DNA of 31,966 nt from [Leptolyngbya] sp. JSC-1 (GTDB lineage Bacteria; Cyanobacteriota; Cyanobacteriia; Elainellales; Elainellaceae), in contig KL662192.1 in NCBI GenBank assembly GCA_000733415.1, positions 882,600 to 914,565 of the forward strand. Reading direction: 5' to 3'. Every line of letters starts with the position of its first letter. The stretch's first letter is position 1. Shown here in pieces: positions 13,813 through 22,392 of this stretch. The translations under genes were made by a program, and so were the position numbers. Under the pieces are notes generated by a model that worked only from the letters and a program-made list of their open reading frames with translations, was not told the DNA's origin and made no database searches.

Positions 13813-15207
13813 ATGCACCAGAATCAACTGTTTAACTGGACTCGCCTAAAGCTGGCCGGCTGGTATTCGGGCGTCATGGGGTTTATTCTCTGTCTGTTTG
13901 GGTTTGCCATCTATCAAGTGATGGCGCGGGCGCATTGGTACGGGTTAGATCAGGAGTTGGAGGTGGTGTCGGGTACTCTGCATGATGCTCTGGAACCCAA
14001 CCTGAGTCAGCCCGGCGCAATTAATCCGGCGGTACAAGCGCTCTTGCCTAGCCTGTGTGTTTTGAATACCGACTGTATGGGCTTACAGGCAGAAGAGCTA
14101 ACGCAAACGAATAAGCAGCGCCATATTCTGGGTGTAGTTGGACAAGAAGCTTATTATCTACGATTTCTCAATCCGGCTGGTGAAGTTGTGGCAATCATTG
14201 GCAATCAGCCAACTTATACATCATCTCAATCCTCGTCTCAGCAAACCTGGCAAACTTTGGAAGATACGGATGGCAATCGCTATCATCAAGTCTCGATTCC
14301 TTTGAAAACCAAAGACAGCCGCTTTTGGGGCTACATGGAAGTGGGACGCTCGCTGAAAGAATTTGATGATCACTTGTATACATTGAAGTGGTTACTTCTG
14401 GTGGGCTTGCCGTTTGCCTTATTTTTAGTGGCGCTAGCAAGCTGGTGGTTGGCTGGACTGGCGATGCAGCCGGTTTATCAGTCCTATAACCAAATTCAGC
14501 AATTCACCGCGGATGCTGCCCATGAACTGCGAACGCCCTTGGCAGCCATTCGAGCTACTGTAGAATCGGTGCTGCAAACCCCAGAGTTAACAGAACCAGA
14601 AGCCCGCACAACGCTACAAATTGTAGAACGGCAAAATCACCGTCTTTCCCAACTCGTGCAGGATTTGCTGCTGCTTTCACGCATGGATATGCAGAAGTTT
14701 CGCTGCAAACATCAGCCCTGCTGTATCAATGATTTGATTAGTGATGTGATCGAGGAATTTGCTGCCTTGGCCATAGCCGAAGCGGTTTCGCTAGAAGCTG
14801 AGATTAACCAGACAGGATCACTACCAGAACTCTATGTATCAGGCGACGAAGAACAGCTTTATCGTCTGTTTGCCAACTTGGTCAACAATGCCATCCAATA
14901 TACTGGTCCGGGTGGAGTCGTAAAGATTAAGCTGAAGCGTGAGGAAGCTTTTGCTGTGATTACAGTTCAGGATACGGGGATTGGCATCTCAACTGCCGAT
15001 CAAGCTCGCATCTTCGATCGGTTTTATCGCGTCCACAGCGATCGCTCGCGAGCAACGGGTGGCTCAGGGCTAGGTTTATCGATTGCTCAGGCGATTACCA
15101 ATGCTCATCAAGGGATGATCCAGGTGCAGAGCGAAGTGGGTAAGGGAAGCATCTTCACCGTGCGGCTGCCATTACTGACCTATAAACACGGGTCCCTACC
15201 CCACTAA
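13813..15207 (+). CDS. copS: Copper sensor histidine kinase (CopS-like)
   Basis: 464 aa, inner membrane. TM1 about residues 14-36 and TM2 about 192-216 enclose a periplasmic sensor of about 155 residues with C82 and C88 ('LCVLNTDC') and several His, possible metal ligands. HAMP-like linker ('GLAMQPVYQSYNQIQQF'), HisKA with phosphoacceptor H237 ('AAHELRTPLAAI'), then HATPase N box 'NLVNNAIQYTG', G1 'DTGIGIS', F box 'IFDRFYRV' and G2 'GGSGLGLSIA'. All catalytic motifs are intact. It pairs with the regulator encoded just upstream. Confidence 0.87.
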   Translation: MHQNQLFNWTRLKLAGWYSGVMGFILCLFGFAIYQVMARAHWYGLDQELEVVSGTLHDALEPNLSQPGAINPAVQALLPSLCVLNTDCMGLQAEELTQTNKQRHILGVVGQEAYYLRFLNPAGEVVAIIGNQPTYTSSQSSSQQTWQTLEDTDGNRYHQVSIPLKTKDSRFWGYMEVGRSLKEFDDHLYTLKWLLLVGLPFALFLVALASWWLAGLAMQPVYQSYNQIQQFTADAAHELRTPLAAIRATVESVLQTPELTEPEARTTLQIVERQNHRLSQLVQDLLLLSRMDMQKFRCKHQPCCINDLISDVIEEFAALAIAEAVSLEAEINQTGSLPELYVSGDEEQLYRLFANLVNNAIQYTGPGGVVKIKLKREEAFAVITVQDTGIGISTADQARIFDRFYRVHSDRSRATGGSGLGLSIAQAITNAHQGMIQVQSEVGKGSIFTVRLPLLTYKHGSLPH

Positions 15208-15260
15208 AACCAATTGGCTCAAGTAGAGTAGGGAGCCATTCAGTTTATTTGGTGCAGCAC

Positions 15261-15280
15261 CGATAGCGAAGAGCCTATCG
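15261..15280. terminator. Hairpin between convergent copS and pfpI-like genes
   Basis: CGATAG (15261-15266), 8-base loop, CTATCG (15275-15280), located 53 bases after copS and 10 bases from the stop of the minus-strand gene. Without a T-tract its termination strength is doubtful; it may serve both directions. Confidence 0.35.
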
Positions 15281-15289
15281 TCTGACTGC

Positions 15290-15853
15290 TTATCTTGAAC
15301 CCGATGCCGCCGGTGCCATCTGGGCAAACAGATTCAGCATCTCTTGATTAAACACCGGAATGTCATCCGGTTGACGGCTCGTAACCCAATTTCGGTCAAC
15401 AATCACATCCCGATCAATCCAGTTGCCGCCTGCATTGCGAATGTCGTCTTGAATCGTGTAATAGCTGGTTAGGGTACGGCCCTTTACTAAATCAGCCGAA
15501 ACCAGCAGCCAAGGCGCATGACAGATTACGGCAAAGGGTTTGCCAGCCTGCTGCATTTGCTGGAGAAAACTTTTCACCTTAGGTTCAGCTCTCAGTGTGT
15601 CGGTATTCAAAGCACCGCCCGGCAGCAATACCGCGTCATACTCGTTAGGCTGAACCTGATCAAGCGAACGATCTACATTAACTGTAATACTCTTGTCGTG
15701 ATGGCGGAAAGCCTGAATTTGTCCAGTTTTGTTTGAAATTACATCAACCTGCGCTTTTGCGTCTCTAAGTGCCCGCACAGGCTCTGTCAATTCCGTTTCT
15801 TCGAATCCGTCAGTTGCCAACACGGCTACGCGCAAATTCGTTAAGTCGGTCAT
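15290..15853 (-). CDS. DJ-1/PfpI family protein (protease/deglycase-like)
   Basis: 187 aa from the ATG whose complement is 15851-15853, chosen because GGAGG (complement of 15859-15863) lies five bases upstream; a start at 15943 would add 30 unlikely residues. The class I glutamine-amidotransferase-like fold shows 'VAVLATDGFEETELTEP' (acidic Glu near the active site), 'DAVLLPGG' and the nucleophile elbow 'AVICHAPWLL' with C111 and the adjacent His. PfpI/YhbO/YraA proteins are cytoplasmic stress proteins described as proteases or glyoxalase/deglycases. It is convergent with copS. Confidence 0.88.
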   Translation of the reverse strand: MTDLTNLRVAVLATDGFEETELTEPVRALRDAKAQVDVISNKTGQIQAFRHHDKSITVNVDRSLDQVQPNEYDAVLLPGGALNTDTLRAEPKVKSFLQQMQQAGKPFAVICHAPWLLVSADLVKGRTLTSYYTIQDDIRNAGGNWIDRDVIVDRNWVTSRQPDDIPVFNQEMLNLFAQMAPAASGSR

Positions 15854-16356
15854 GATAACCTCCAATTGAAATGAATGACCCGATGAACAGCTGAATCGAA
15901 ATGATGTCAATTTGTAATTTCTTGTAATTTCGGCATTCAGCATTCATACCCGTTTCCAGGATTTCGCTTGTAACGGTTATTGATGAAATGGCTACAGGGG
16001 TGCGTAACTTCCTTTGTGCTGTCTTGCTCCCAAATCCATCCGCGAGTCAGTCGCACACAGAAAGTGACCAAGCCAGAAAAGTTACCACAAAGTTCTATAC
16101 AGACCCCTACAAGCTTCTTTAGCTTAGGGTGGCTGGTTGATTTCAGCCTTTGTCCTAAGACAGATTTGCTGAATGCTTCTGATCCAATCGTTTGTATGTT
16201 GCGAACAGGGGCCAGGTTCGCTCTCTGGATCGAGCCGAGTTTTGCATCTAATTGTCACAATCACACTATTCATCAACACAACCGATCGGTTGATCAACGA
16301 AATTGATTAACCGATTGGATTCACAACCCGTCCTCAATGCGATTGGAGGCAAAACT
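15854..16356. other. Divergent intergenic region between pfpI-like and tspO
   Basis: About 500 bases holding the promoters of the minus-strand PfpI-type gene and the plus-strand tspO. A possible plus-strand reading frame at 15980-16306 has no recognisable domain, no ribosome binding site and unnatural composition, so it is not called. The only ordered structure seen is the pair of overlapping palindromes at 16279-16298. Confidence 0.5.
16279..16298. promoter_or_regulatory. Overlapping palindromes upstream of tspO (operator candidate)
   Basis: CAACCGATCGGTTG (16279-16292, perfect 14-bp palindrome) overlaps GTTGATCAAC (16289-16298, perfect 10-bp palindrome), about 60 bases before the tspO start. 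A related half, 'ttaaccgattgg', follows at 16308-16319. The symmetry suits a dimeric repressor; which protein binds is unknown. Confidence 0.45.
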
Positions 16357-16830
16357 ATGCTGCAAAATTGGTTAACTATCAATGCCGTCACAATATTAGT
16401 AGCGCTGGGTAGCTTTTTGATTCGTCCGCGCGATATTCCCTGGGCAACCCATCTGGATCGCCCCAAATGGCTGTTTTTTGAACCAGCAATTCCGCTAATC
16501 TGGATGGTTATTTTTGTTTGCGGTGCTAGCTCGGCTACTCTAGTTTGGCAGCAGGAACCCAACAGTCTCAAAACCTGGCTGTTGATGGCAGTTTATCTAC
16601 TGGTTGAACTCGTGACTGTGGCCTATATTCCCGCTACGCTCCGCCTCCATAGCTTGACGGTGGGAACGGTTTTGGGCGCGTCTGGACTGATTCTGGGGTT
16701 AATCTTGACGCTGCTGGTCTGGCCGATTTCCGGGTGGGCCGCCCTGCTGCTCGTGCCCTATTTGCTCTGGAGTCCGATTGGCACCTACACCACCAAGCGC
16801 ATGATTAAGCTTAATCCTGATGCGGCGTAA
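16357..16830 (+). CDS. TspO/MBR family membrane protein
   Basis: 157 aa from ATG 16357, supported by GGAGG at 16345-16349; an in-frame ATG at 16303 is a longer alternative. Five hydrophobic segments as in TspO/translocator proteins, which bind tetrapyrroles and are linked to stress and light responses. Visible features are 'RPKWLFFEPAIPLIWMVIFV', 'LLVELVTVAYIPATLRLHSL', and the closing block 'LLLVPYLLWSPIGTYTTKRM', which fits the conserved TM5 of the family with Trp and the aromatic pocket. It belongs to the divergent cyanobacterial group rather than the canonical E. coli-length type. It stands alone between an operator-like palindrome and a TIR element. Confidence 0.78.
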   Translation: MLQNWLTINAVTILVALGSFLIRPRDIPWATHLDRPKWLFFEPAIPLIWMVIFVCGASSATLVWQQEPNSLKTWLLMAVYLLVELVTVAYIPATLRLHSLTVGTVLGASGLILGLILTLLVWPISGWAALLLVPYLLWSPIGTYTTKRMIKLNPDAA

Positions 16831-16834
16831 AAGC

Positions 16835-17017
16835 GCAATGTGCGACTTTAATATCTGGCGGTTTCAACTGCGACTATACAAACGATGTCCACCAGCGCGG
16901 ACTCTAGCCTATTCACTGGCGTTGAACCATGCGCAGGTAGGTCCTATCTGTGTAGGCTGCGTACCCTGCGGGACGCTGCGCTAACAGTTGCCAAGCCTCA
17001 TATAAGTCGCACATTGC
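16835..17017. repeat. 183-bp element bounded by perfect 14-bp inverted repeats
   Basis: GCAATGTGCGACTT (16835-16848) and AAGTCGCACATTGC (17004-17017) are exact reverse complements. They enclose 155 bases without an ORF, including 'taccctgcgggacgctgcgc', a motif of the short GC-rich repeat type common in cyanobacterial intergenic DNA. It fills the gap between the convergent tspO and fruA stop codons. It may be a miniature inverted-repeat element or a long-range bidirectional stem. No target duplication is obvious. Confidence 0.6.
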
Positions 17018-17031
17018 ATACAAGTTGGTAT

Positions 17032-18885
17032 TTATTGCACTGGCGATACCACTTCTGGTCTTGTTTCTGCTTTGGCTTTAGGCTGCCAGCGTTTGAGTTG
17101 CGACGCCAGCACAGCCGTCACTAAAGTCCCAGCGGCGATGGCGACCACATACAATCCGCCTTGACCGACGGCATTGGGAATCGCCAGCACGAACGCACCT
17201 CCGTGAGGAGCGCGGAGCGTACAGCCAAATAGCATCGACAATGCGCCTGCTACGGCTGAACCGATAATACAGGCGGGCAGAACTCGCAGTGGGTCTTTGG
17301 CCGCGAAGGGAATTGCACCTTCGGTAATGAACGAGATGCCTAGCACAGTGGCAACCTTACCCGCTTCGCGTTCTTCCTGGGTAAAGAAGCGTTTGGCTAA
17401 CAGGGTGGCTAGGGCCAAGCCTAAGGGGGGCGTCATGCCAGCCGCCATCACCGCGGCCATTGGTTCGAATACATTGCTGGTCAACAGGCCCACCGCGAAG
17501 GTATAGGCAGCTTTGTTCACCGGACCACCCATATCTACCGCCATCATGCCACCCAGAATCAAACCAAGAATTACGGCGTTGGTTTGGCCCATGTTTTGCA
17601 GGAATGCCGTTAGGCCATCCAGAATCGCCTTCACCGGGACGCCGAACACATAGATCAGCAGCAGGCCCACCGCCAGCGTAGATAGTAACGGAATCACCAA
17701 AACTGGCTTCAGTCCCTCAAAGTTGGCGGGTAGTTTAATTTTCTCGCGCAGGAACAGGGTAATATAACCAGCTAAAAAGCCGGATAAGATCCCACCCAAA
17801 AAACCCATACCCAAATTCGAGGCCAACATGCCGCCAATTAGGCCGGGAGCCAATCCAGGCCGATCGGCAATCGAAAAGGCAATGAAGCCGGACAGCACCG
17901 GCACGATCAGGGCAAAGGCCGACTTGCCGCCAATCTGCATCAGGGCATCGCCAAAGGTGCCAGCCGGTGGATTGAGTCCAAATACAAACGACAGCGCAAT
18001 GATCAAACCTCCGGCCACAATCAGCGGCAGCATGTAGGAAACCCCCGTTAGCAAATGCTTGTAGGGTCCGCTGCGGCGAGCGGATTGATCTGCCTTGGCC
18101 TGCTGTACTGACTGGAGGTAGTTGGGATCGCTACTTGCTGCACCACTCGATCCGGCCACGGGTTCCGGTAGGGCCAGCGCCGACTGAATCACGCCCGTTC
18201 CATCCTTGAGGGCTTGTTTGGTCGAGGTTTGGTAGAGCCGTTTCCCGCCAAAACGGGAGGTGTCTACATGGGTATCGGCGGCAATTACGACCGCGTCGGC
18301 TTGGGCAATATCTTCAGGCGTGAGCTGGTTTTTGGCTCCCACCGACCCCTGGGTTTCGACCTTGATGGTGTGTCCCAGTTCGTTGGCGGCTTTGCGTAGC
18401 GCTTCGGCAGCCATGAAGGTGTGGGCAATCCCAGTCGGGCAGGAGGTAATGCCAACCAGATACTTTGAGCCGTTGGCCGCAGGGCTGACAGCATCGGGCG
18501 GCGGTATCGGGGTCGGTTCAGGTGAGAGCGATGGGGTGGCGGTCTGTGGCTCAGTCGGGAGCGGGATAGCTTCGGCTTCGGCTACAGCGGCCTCAATTAC
18601 GTCTCTGGTGTCGCGAATTGCCTGACTGGTAGAAACGGCATAGACCGGCTTGCCGCGAAACCGCTCTAGATCGACGTGAATATCGGCAGCCACAATCACT
18701 AAGTCGGCAGCAGCAATATCCGCATCAGATAGAGCATGCTTGATGCCATCCGCTCCTTGTGTTTCTACTTGTATGGTATATCCCATGTGCTGAGCCGTTT
18801 GCTTTAGTGCTTCCGCAGCCATAACCGTATGGGCAATTCCGGTCGGACAGGCCGTGACAGCAGCAATGGTTTTAATCGATGTCAT
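17032..18885 (-). CDS. fruA: PTS fructose transporter EIIB-EIIB-EIIC (FruA)
   Basis: Membrane permease that imports fructose while phosphorylating it to fructose 1-phosphate; 617 aa. The start at 18885 has AGGAA upstream; an extra 19 residues from 18942 would overlap fruK and look spurious. Domain order: EIIB (about 1-105, active-site C13 in 'TACPTGIAHT'), a Pro/Thr-rich linker, a second EIIB (about 140-245, C149 in 'TSCPTGIAHT'), then EIIC from about 278 with roughly eight to ten helices and the conserved 'GGPVNKAAYTF'. In E. coli FruA the first EIIB is degenerate, whereas here both keep the phosphorylatable Cys. It is the last gene of the fruB-fruK-fruA operon, 20 bases after fruK. Confidence 0.93.
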   Translation of the reverse strand: MTSIKTIAAVTACPTGIAHTVMAAEALKQTAQHMGYTIQVETQGADGIKHALSDADIAAADLVIVAADIHVDLERFRGKPVYAVSTSQAIRDTRDVIEAAVAEAEAIPLPTEPQTATPSLSPEPTPIPPPDAVSPAANGSKYLVGITSCPTGIAHTFMAAEALRKAANELGHTIKVETQGSVGAKNQLTPEDIAQADAVVIAADTHVDTSRFGGKRLYQTSTKQALKDGTGVIQSALALPEPVAGSSGAASSDPNYLQSVQQAKADQSARRSGPYKHLLTGVSYMLPLIVAGGLIIALSFVFGLNPPAGTFGDALMQIGGKSAFALIVPVLSGFIAFSIADRPGLAPGLIGGMLASNLGMGFLGGILSGFLAGYITLFLREKIKLPANFEGLKPVLVIPLLSTLAVGLLLIYVFGVPVKAILDGLTAFLQNMGQTNAVILGLILGGMMAVDMGGPVNKAAYTFAVGLLTSNVFEPMAAVMAAGMTPPLGLALATLLAKRFFTQEEREAGKVATVLGISFITEGAIPFAAKDPLRVLPACIIGSAVAGALSMLFGCTLRAPHGGAFVLAIPNAVGQGGLYVVAIAAGTLVTAVLASQLKRWQPKAKAETRPEVVSPVQ

Positions 18886-18905
18886 TGTAATGTTCCTGTT
18901 TACTG

Positions 18906-19850
18906 CTACATTGATAATCTTTCGATTCGCACTTGCTTGCAAAACGCTTCCACTTCCGCTGGAGGAGGCAGGCGCGGTCCGACCTGCCTCAAGGCTCCAA
19001 CTGAAAAGGCGGTTGCTAATTGGGCACAGTCTGCCAGCGGCAACCCGCGCAGTTTGCCTGTTACCAGACCGGCTACCATTGCATCGCCCGCTCCCACCGT
19101 GCTAACTACCTCAACCTGGGGCGGATGTGCCCATAGGGCCGTGTCTGCCTCGACAAAAATGGCCCCCTCTGCCCCCATTGAAATCACCACACAGGTAATG
19201 CCGCCCTGCACCAATTCGCGAGCTGCCTGCACAATAGCTTCTGAATCACTGAGGGAACGCCCCAACGCCTCTTGCAGTTCATCCAAGTTGGGTTTGATGG
19301 CATAGGGAGCGGCTGGAATTGCCTGTCGTAAACTTTCGCCACTGGCATCGAGCACCACCGTTTTACTTTGAGCCTTCAGATACTGAGTCAATTCGGCATA
19401 GATCGAAGCGGGAACCCCAGTCGGAAGGCTGCCAGAAAGAATAAACCAATCGTGGTTGATGGCTAATTCCTCAATCAGCCGCCGCAGCAAAGTCAGATGC
19501 TCAGCTACGGGTGATTGACCGGGAAAATTAATATCCGTAACTTGATTTTGCACCTCATCGATAATTTTGATATTGGTGCGAGTGCGGCCTGGAATCAGCA
19601 CAAATCGATTGCTGATGCCTTTGTGCTCAAAAAGGGTTTGGAAGGACTCAGAGGTTTCCTTCCCCAAAAATCCCGAGACCGTGACTGCAAAGCCAAAATC
19701 GCTGAGAAACGAAGCCACGTTGACCCCTTTGCCGCCCGGATCAGCCTGCTCCCAAGCGACTCGGTTCACTGCTCCAGCCTGGAAGTTGGGAATTGCGGCG
19801 GTTTGATCGATGGCGGGATTGAGCGTGAGGGTGACAATGGGGGGAGGCAT
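18906..19850 (-). CDS. fruK: 1-phosphofructokinase (FruK)
   Basis: Cytoplasmic PfkB-family kinase converting fructose 1-phosphate to fructose 1,6-bisphosphate with ATP; 314 aa, normal length. Signatures: 'TLTLNPAIDQT' at the N-terminus, substrate motif 'GGKGVNVA' (39-46), 'LSGSLPTGVP' (138-147), 'KPNLDEL' and the PfkB signature 2 'TVGAGDAMVAG' with catalytic base D256. LacC-type tagatose-6-phosphate kinases share the fold, but the flanking PTS genes make fructose the clear substrate. No Shine-Dalgarno sequence is visible; the leader toward fruB consists of a C-rich (mRNA-sense) tandem repeat. Confidence 0.93.
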   Translation of the reverse strand: MPPPIVTLTLNPAIDQTAAIPNFQAGAVNRVAWEQADPGGKGVNVASFLSDFGFAVTVSGFLGKETSESFQTLFEHKGISNRFVLIPGRTRTNIKIIDEVQNQVTDINFPGQSPVAEHLTLLRRLIEELAINHDWFILSGSLPTGVPASIYAELTQYLKAQSKTVVLDASGESLRQAIPAAPYAIKPNLDELQEALGRSLSDSEAIVQAARELVQGGITCVVISMGAEGAIFVEADTALWAHPPQVEVVSTVGAGDAMVAGLVTGKLRGLPLADCAQLATAFSVGALRQVGPRLPPPAEVEAFCKQVRIERLSM

Positions 19851-19858
19851 AAGGGGGT

Positions 19859-19902
19859 GGGGAGTGGGGAGTGGGGGGTGGGGGAGTGGGGAGTGGGGGG
19901 TG
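19859..19902. repeat. Two exact 22-bp G-rich tandem copies between fruB and fruK
   Basis: The segments 19859-19880 and 19881-19902 are identical, each made of GGGG runs separated by AGT or T. The plus strand has many runs of four to six G and could form quadruplexes; the operon mRNA, read from the other strand, would be C-rich. It occupies most of the 91-base gap between fruB and fruK, starting nine bases upstream of the fruK start codon. Confidence 0.9.
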
Positions 19903-19941
19903 TAGCGAATTGGGTTGGTTTGTGTCTAGGGGGCAGTCTAA

Positions 19942-22392
19942 TTAGCGTAAGGCGCGGACTTCTGCGGCAGATTGGCAGGCGAGGGCGTGTTTGGCGAGGT
20001 CTTGAGTCTGGGTGAGGGAGAGGCTGCGCAATTTGGCTTTTACTGCTGCTACGCTGGGAATGCTGACGCTCAGCTCGGTGACGCCTAGGCCAACTAGAAT
20101 TGCAGCTCCTAGGGGTTCTCCGGCCACGCCGCCGCAGACGCCCACCCATTTGCCTTGGGTTTGGGCTGCCTGAACGGTTTGGTGAATTAAACGCAGCACG
20201 GCTGGATGCAGACCGTCGGCCTGTTTTGCCAACACCGGATGGCCTCGATCCATCGCTAGCGTGTACTGGGTCAGGTCATTGGTGCCGATCGAGAAGAAGG
20301 CGACCTCTTGAGCAAATTCTGCTGCCATCAACACGGCTGAGGGCACTTCGATCATCATGCCGTAATCGACCGGATCCGCGCCCACTTCTGCCCGAACGGC
20401 CTCGGCGATCTGTCGCGCTTGGCGGAAGTCTTCCAGGGTGGCGATCATCGGAAACATGATCTTGATCGGTCCGGTTTGGGCTGCCCGGAAGATGGCTCGT
20501 AGCTGGGTTTTGAACAGATCCTGCCGCTGGAAGCAGAGGCGAATTCCCCGCATGCCCAGAAACGGGTTTTCTTCCCTGGGCAGACTGAGGTAGGGCAGCG
20601 CCTTGTCGCCACCAATGTCGAGGGTGCGGATAATCAAGGGTAAACCGTTTAAAGCCTGAATCATTTGCGTGTAGGCAGTGACCTGTTCGGCTTCAGATGG
20701 GGGCTGGGTGCGATTCAGGAAGAGGAATTCGGTTCTGAGTAACCCTACGCCTTCAGCTCCGGCATTCACCGCCTGCTCTGCTTCGGCCACTGCTCCAATA
20801 TTGGCCACCACTTCCACCCGGTGTCCGTCGGTCATCAGGGCGGGCTGGTAGCAAGCCAATTTCTCAGCTTGGCGCATCGCTTGCAGATCGGCCTGGGCTT
20901 GGCTAGCCGTGGCTAGATCGGCTTCGCTGGGATTGGGATACAGATTGCCGGTTTCGCCATCTAAAATGCAGCGAGTTCCGTTGGCCAAATTCAACACCGC
21001 CGGACCTGCCCCCACAATTGCCGGAATATCGAGCGAGCGGGCAATGATTGCCGAGTGGGACGTGGGACCGCCATAGGCTGTACAAAAGCCCAGCGTCAGA
21101 GCTGGATCTAAGCCTGCCGTATCTGAAGGCGTCAGGTCTTCGGCTATCAAAATCACCGGTTCGCTTGGCGATTCAGCTTCTGCCGTTACAGTTTCGCCTA
21201 GTTGGCGCAAGACCCGTTCGCCTACATCTCGCAAATCGGTGGCTCGTTGGGCTAAGAGGGGGTCGCTCAGTTGCTCCAAGGCAGCAGCTCGCTGTTCGTA
21301 AGCCTGCCGCCACGCCCATGCGGCACTGCGCTGATTGGCTAATAAGGCCACAGCCGCATCGTGCAGTTCCGGATCGGCCAGAAATTCCTGATGGGCTTGA
21401 AAGATTGCGGCCTGGGCTGCTCCAGCTTTGGCTTTGACGCTGTCATACAGATCTTGCAGTTCGGCCCTGGCGGTTTCGATCGCCTGCCCTAGACGCAGTT
21501 TTTCGGCTTCTGGATCCGCTGCCGTTTCGACAAATTGAATCTGACGTCGCTGGAGTTGATAAACCGGGCCAATCACCAGTCCAGGGGAAGCCGCAATTCC
21601 CGCAATTGCCGGGGTTGTAAACTGGAGGTTACGGTTCGAGCTAAAGGTAGGCGGGGCTTCGGCTTCATCTTCTAAACCAGCGGCAACGGCAGATTTTAGC
21701 GCTGTCAGGGCTGCTGTAGCATCCTCACCGTCAGCCATCAGGCGAATCGTTTGCCCCCCTTCGACCCCCAGCTTCAGCAAGGAAATCAAACTTTTGGCAT
21801 TGGCGGTTCGCTGGCCGTAGCGGACTCGAATCTCGGACTGGAATTCTTTAGCCAGATTCACCAGTACCGTAGCCGGACGGGCGTGCAGTCCCGCCCCAGG
21901 AGGCAGTTCAACCTCAACCGCATGAGCCAAATCTAGCTCTGATTCTGGCCCTGAGCTAGAAGCCGATAGCTGCGTCAACCGCCGAATAATCTCAAACGGT
22001 TCGGTGGTGGTAGCCATCTGTTGAATTGCGGCTTCGTCGCCCAGCACATGGGTCAAGTTGGCCAGTATTTCCAGGTGCTCATCAGACTTGGCGGCAATAC
22101 CAACCACTAGACGAACCACCTCACCCGCATTCCACTCCACGCCAGCAGGAAGCTGCAACACGGCAATTCCAGTCTGGTGAATCAAAGTCCGATCGTCTGG
22201 CAAACCGTGGGGGATTGCGATGCCGTTACCGAGATAGGTATTAGCGACCTGTTCCCGTCTGAGCATGCTAGCAACATAATCGGCCTGCATATGGCCCGAT
22301 TGCACCAGCAGTGTCCCTACCTGTTGAATAGCATCTTCCTTGTTCTGTGCTGATGCCTGCAACCTTATATTTTCTTTAGATAACGTCAACAT
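19942..22392 (-). CDS. fruB: Fused PTS phosphoryl-transfer protein EIIA(Fru)-HPr-EI (FruB type)
   Basis: Cytoplasmic multi-domain protein of 816 aa carrying the whole soluble PTS cascade: PEP to EI to HPr to EIIA, then to the EIIB of FruA. EIIA (about 1-145) has active H62 in 'GIAIPHGLPDD'. HPr (about 158-242) has H170 in 'AGLHARPAT'. EI (about 258-816) has H446 in 'GGPTSHSAIIARSLDIPAIVG', the PEP-domain motifs 'GVGLLRTEFLFL', 'MIEVPSAV' and 'FSIGTNDLTQYTLAMDR', and the C-terminal 'GVCGGVAGEP' Cys. This domain order matches the FruB/MTP proteins of Pseudomonas and Xanthomonas. All phospho-sites are intact, so no separate ptsH or ptsI is needed. It is the first gene of the operon. The leader has an inverted repeat at 22403-22442 and no Shine-Dalgarno sequence. 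Confidence 0.93.
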   Translation of the reverse strand: MLTLSKENIRLQASAQNKEDAIQQVGTLLVQSGHMQADYVASMLRREQVANTYLGNGIAIPHGLPDDRTLIHQTGIAVLQLPAGVEWNAGEVVRLVVGIAAKSDEHLEILANLTHVLGDEAAIQQMATTTEPFEIIRRLTQLSASSSGPESELDLAHAVEVELPPGAGLHARPATVLVNLAKEFQSEIRVRYGQRTANAKSLISLLKLGVEGGQTIRLMADGEDATAALTALKSAVAAGLEDEAEAPPTFSSNRNLQFTTPAIAGIAASPGLVIGPVYQLQRRQIQFVETAADPEAEKLRLGQAIETARAELQDLYDSVKAKAGAAQAAIFQAHQEFLADPELHDAAVALLANQRSAAWAWRQAYEQRAAALEQLSDPLLAQRATDLRDVGERVLRQLGETVTAEAESPSEPVILIAEDLTPSDTAGLDPALTLGFCTAYGGPTSHSAIIARSLDIPAIVGAGPAVLNLANGTRCILDGETGNLYPNPSEADLATASQAQADLQAMRQAEKLACYQPALMTDGHRVEVVANIGAVAEAEQAVNAGAEGVGLLRTEFLFLNRTQPPSEAEQVTAYTQMIQALNGLPLIIRTLDIGGDKALPYLSLPREENPFLGMRGIRLCFQRQDLFKTQLRAIFRAAQTGPIKIMFPMIATLEDFRQARQIAEAVRAEVGADPVDYGMMIEVPSAVLMAAEFAQEVAFFSIGTNDLTQYTLAMDRGHPVLAKQADGLHPAVLRLIHQTVQAAQTQGKWVGVCGGVAGEPLGAAILVGLGVTELSVSIPSVAAVKAKLRSLSLTQTQDLAKHALACQSAAEVRALR

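Noticed and set aside
15980..16306. Plus-strand 108-codon reading frame between the PfpI-like gene and tspO
   Set aside because: No ribosome binding site, no recognisable motif and unnatural composition; it covers the divergent promoter region and the tspO palindromes.
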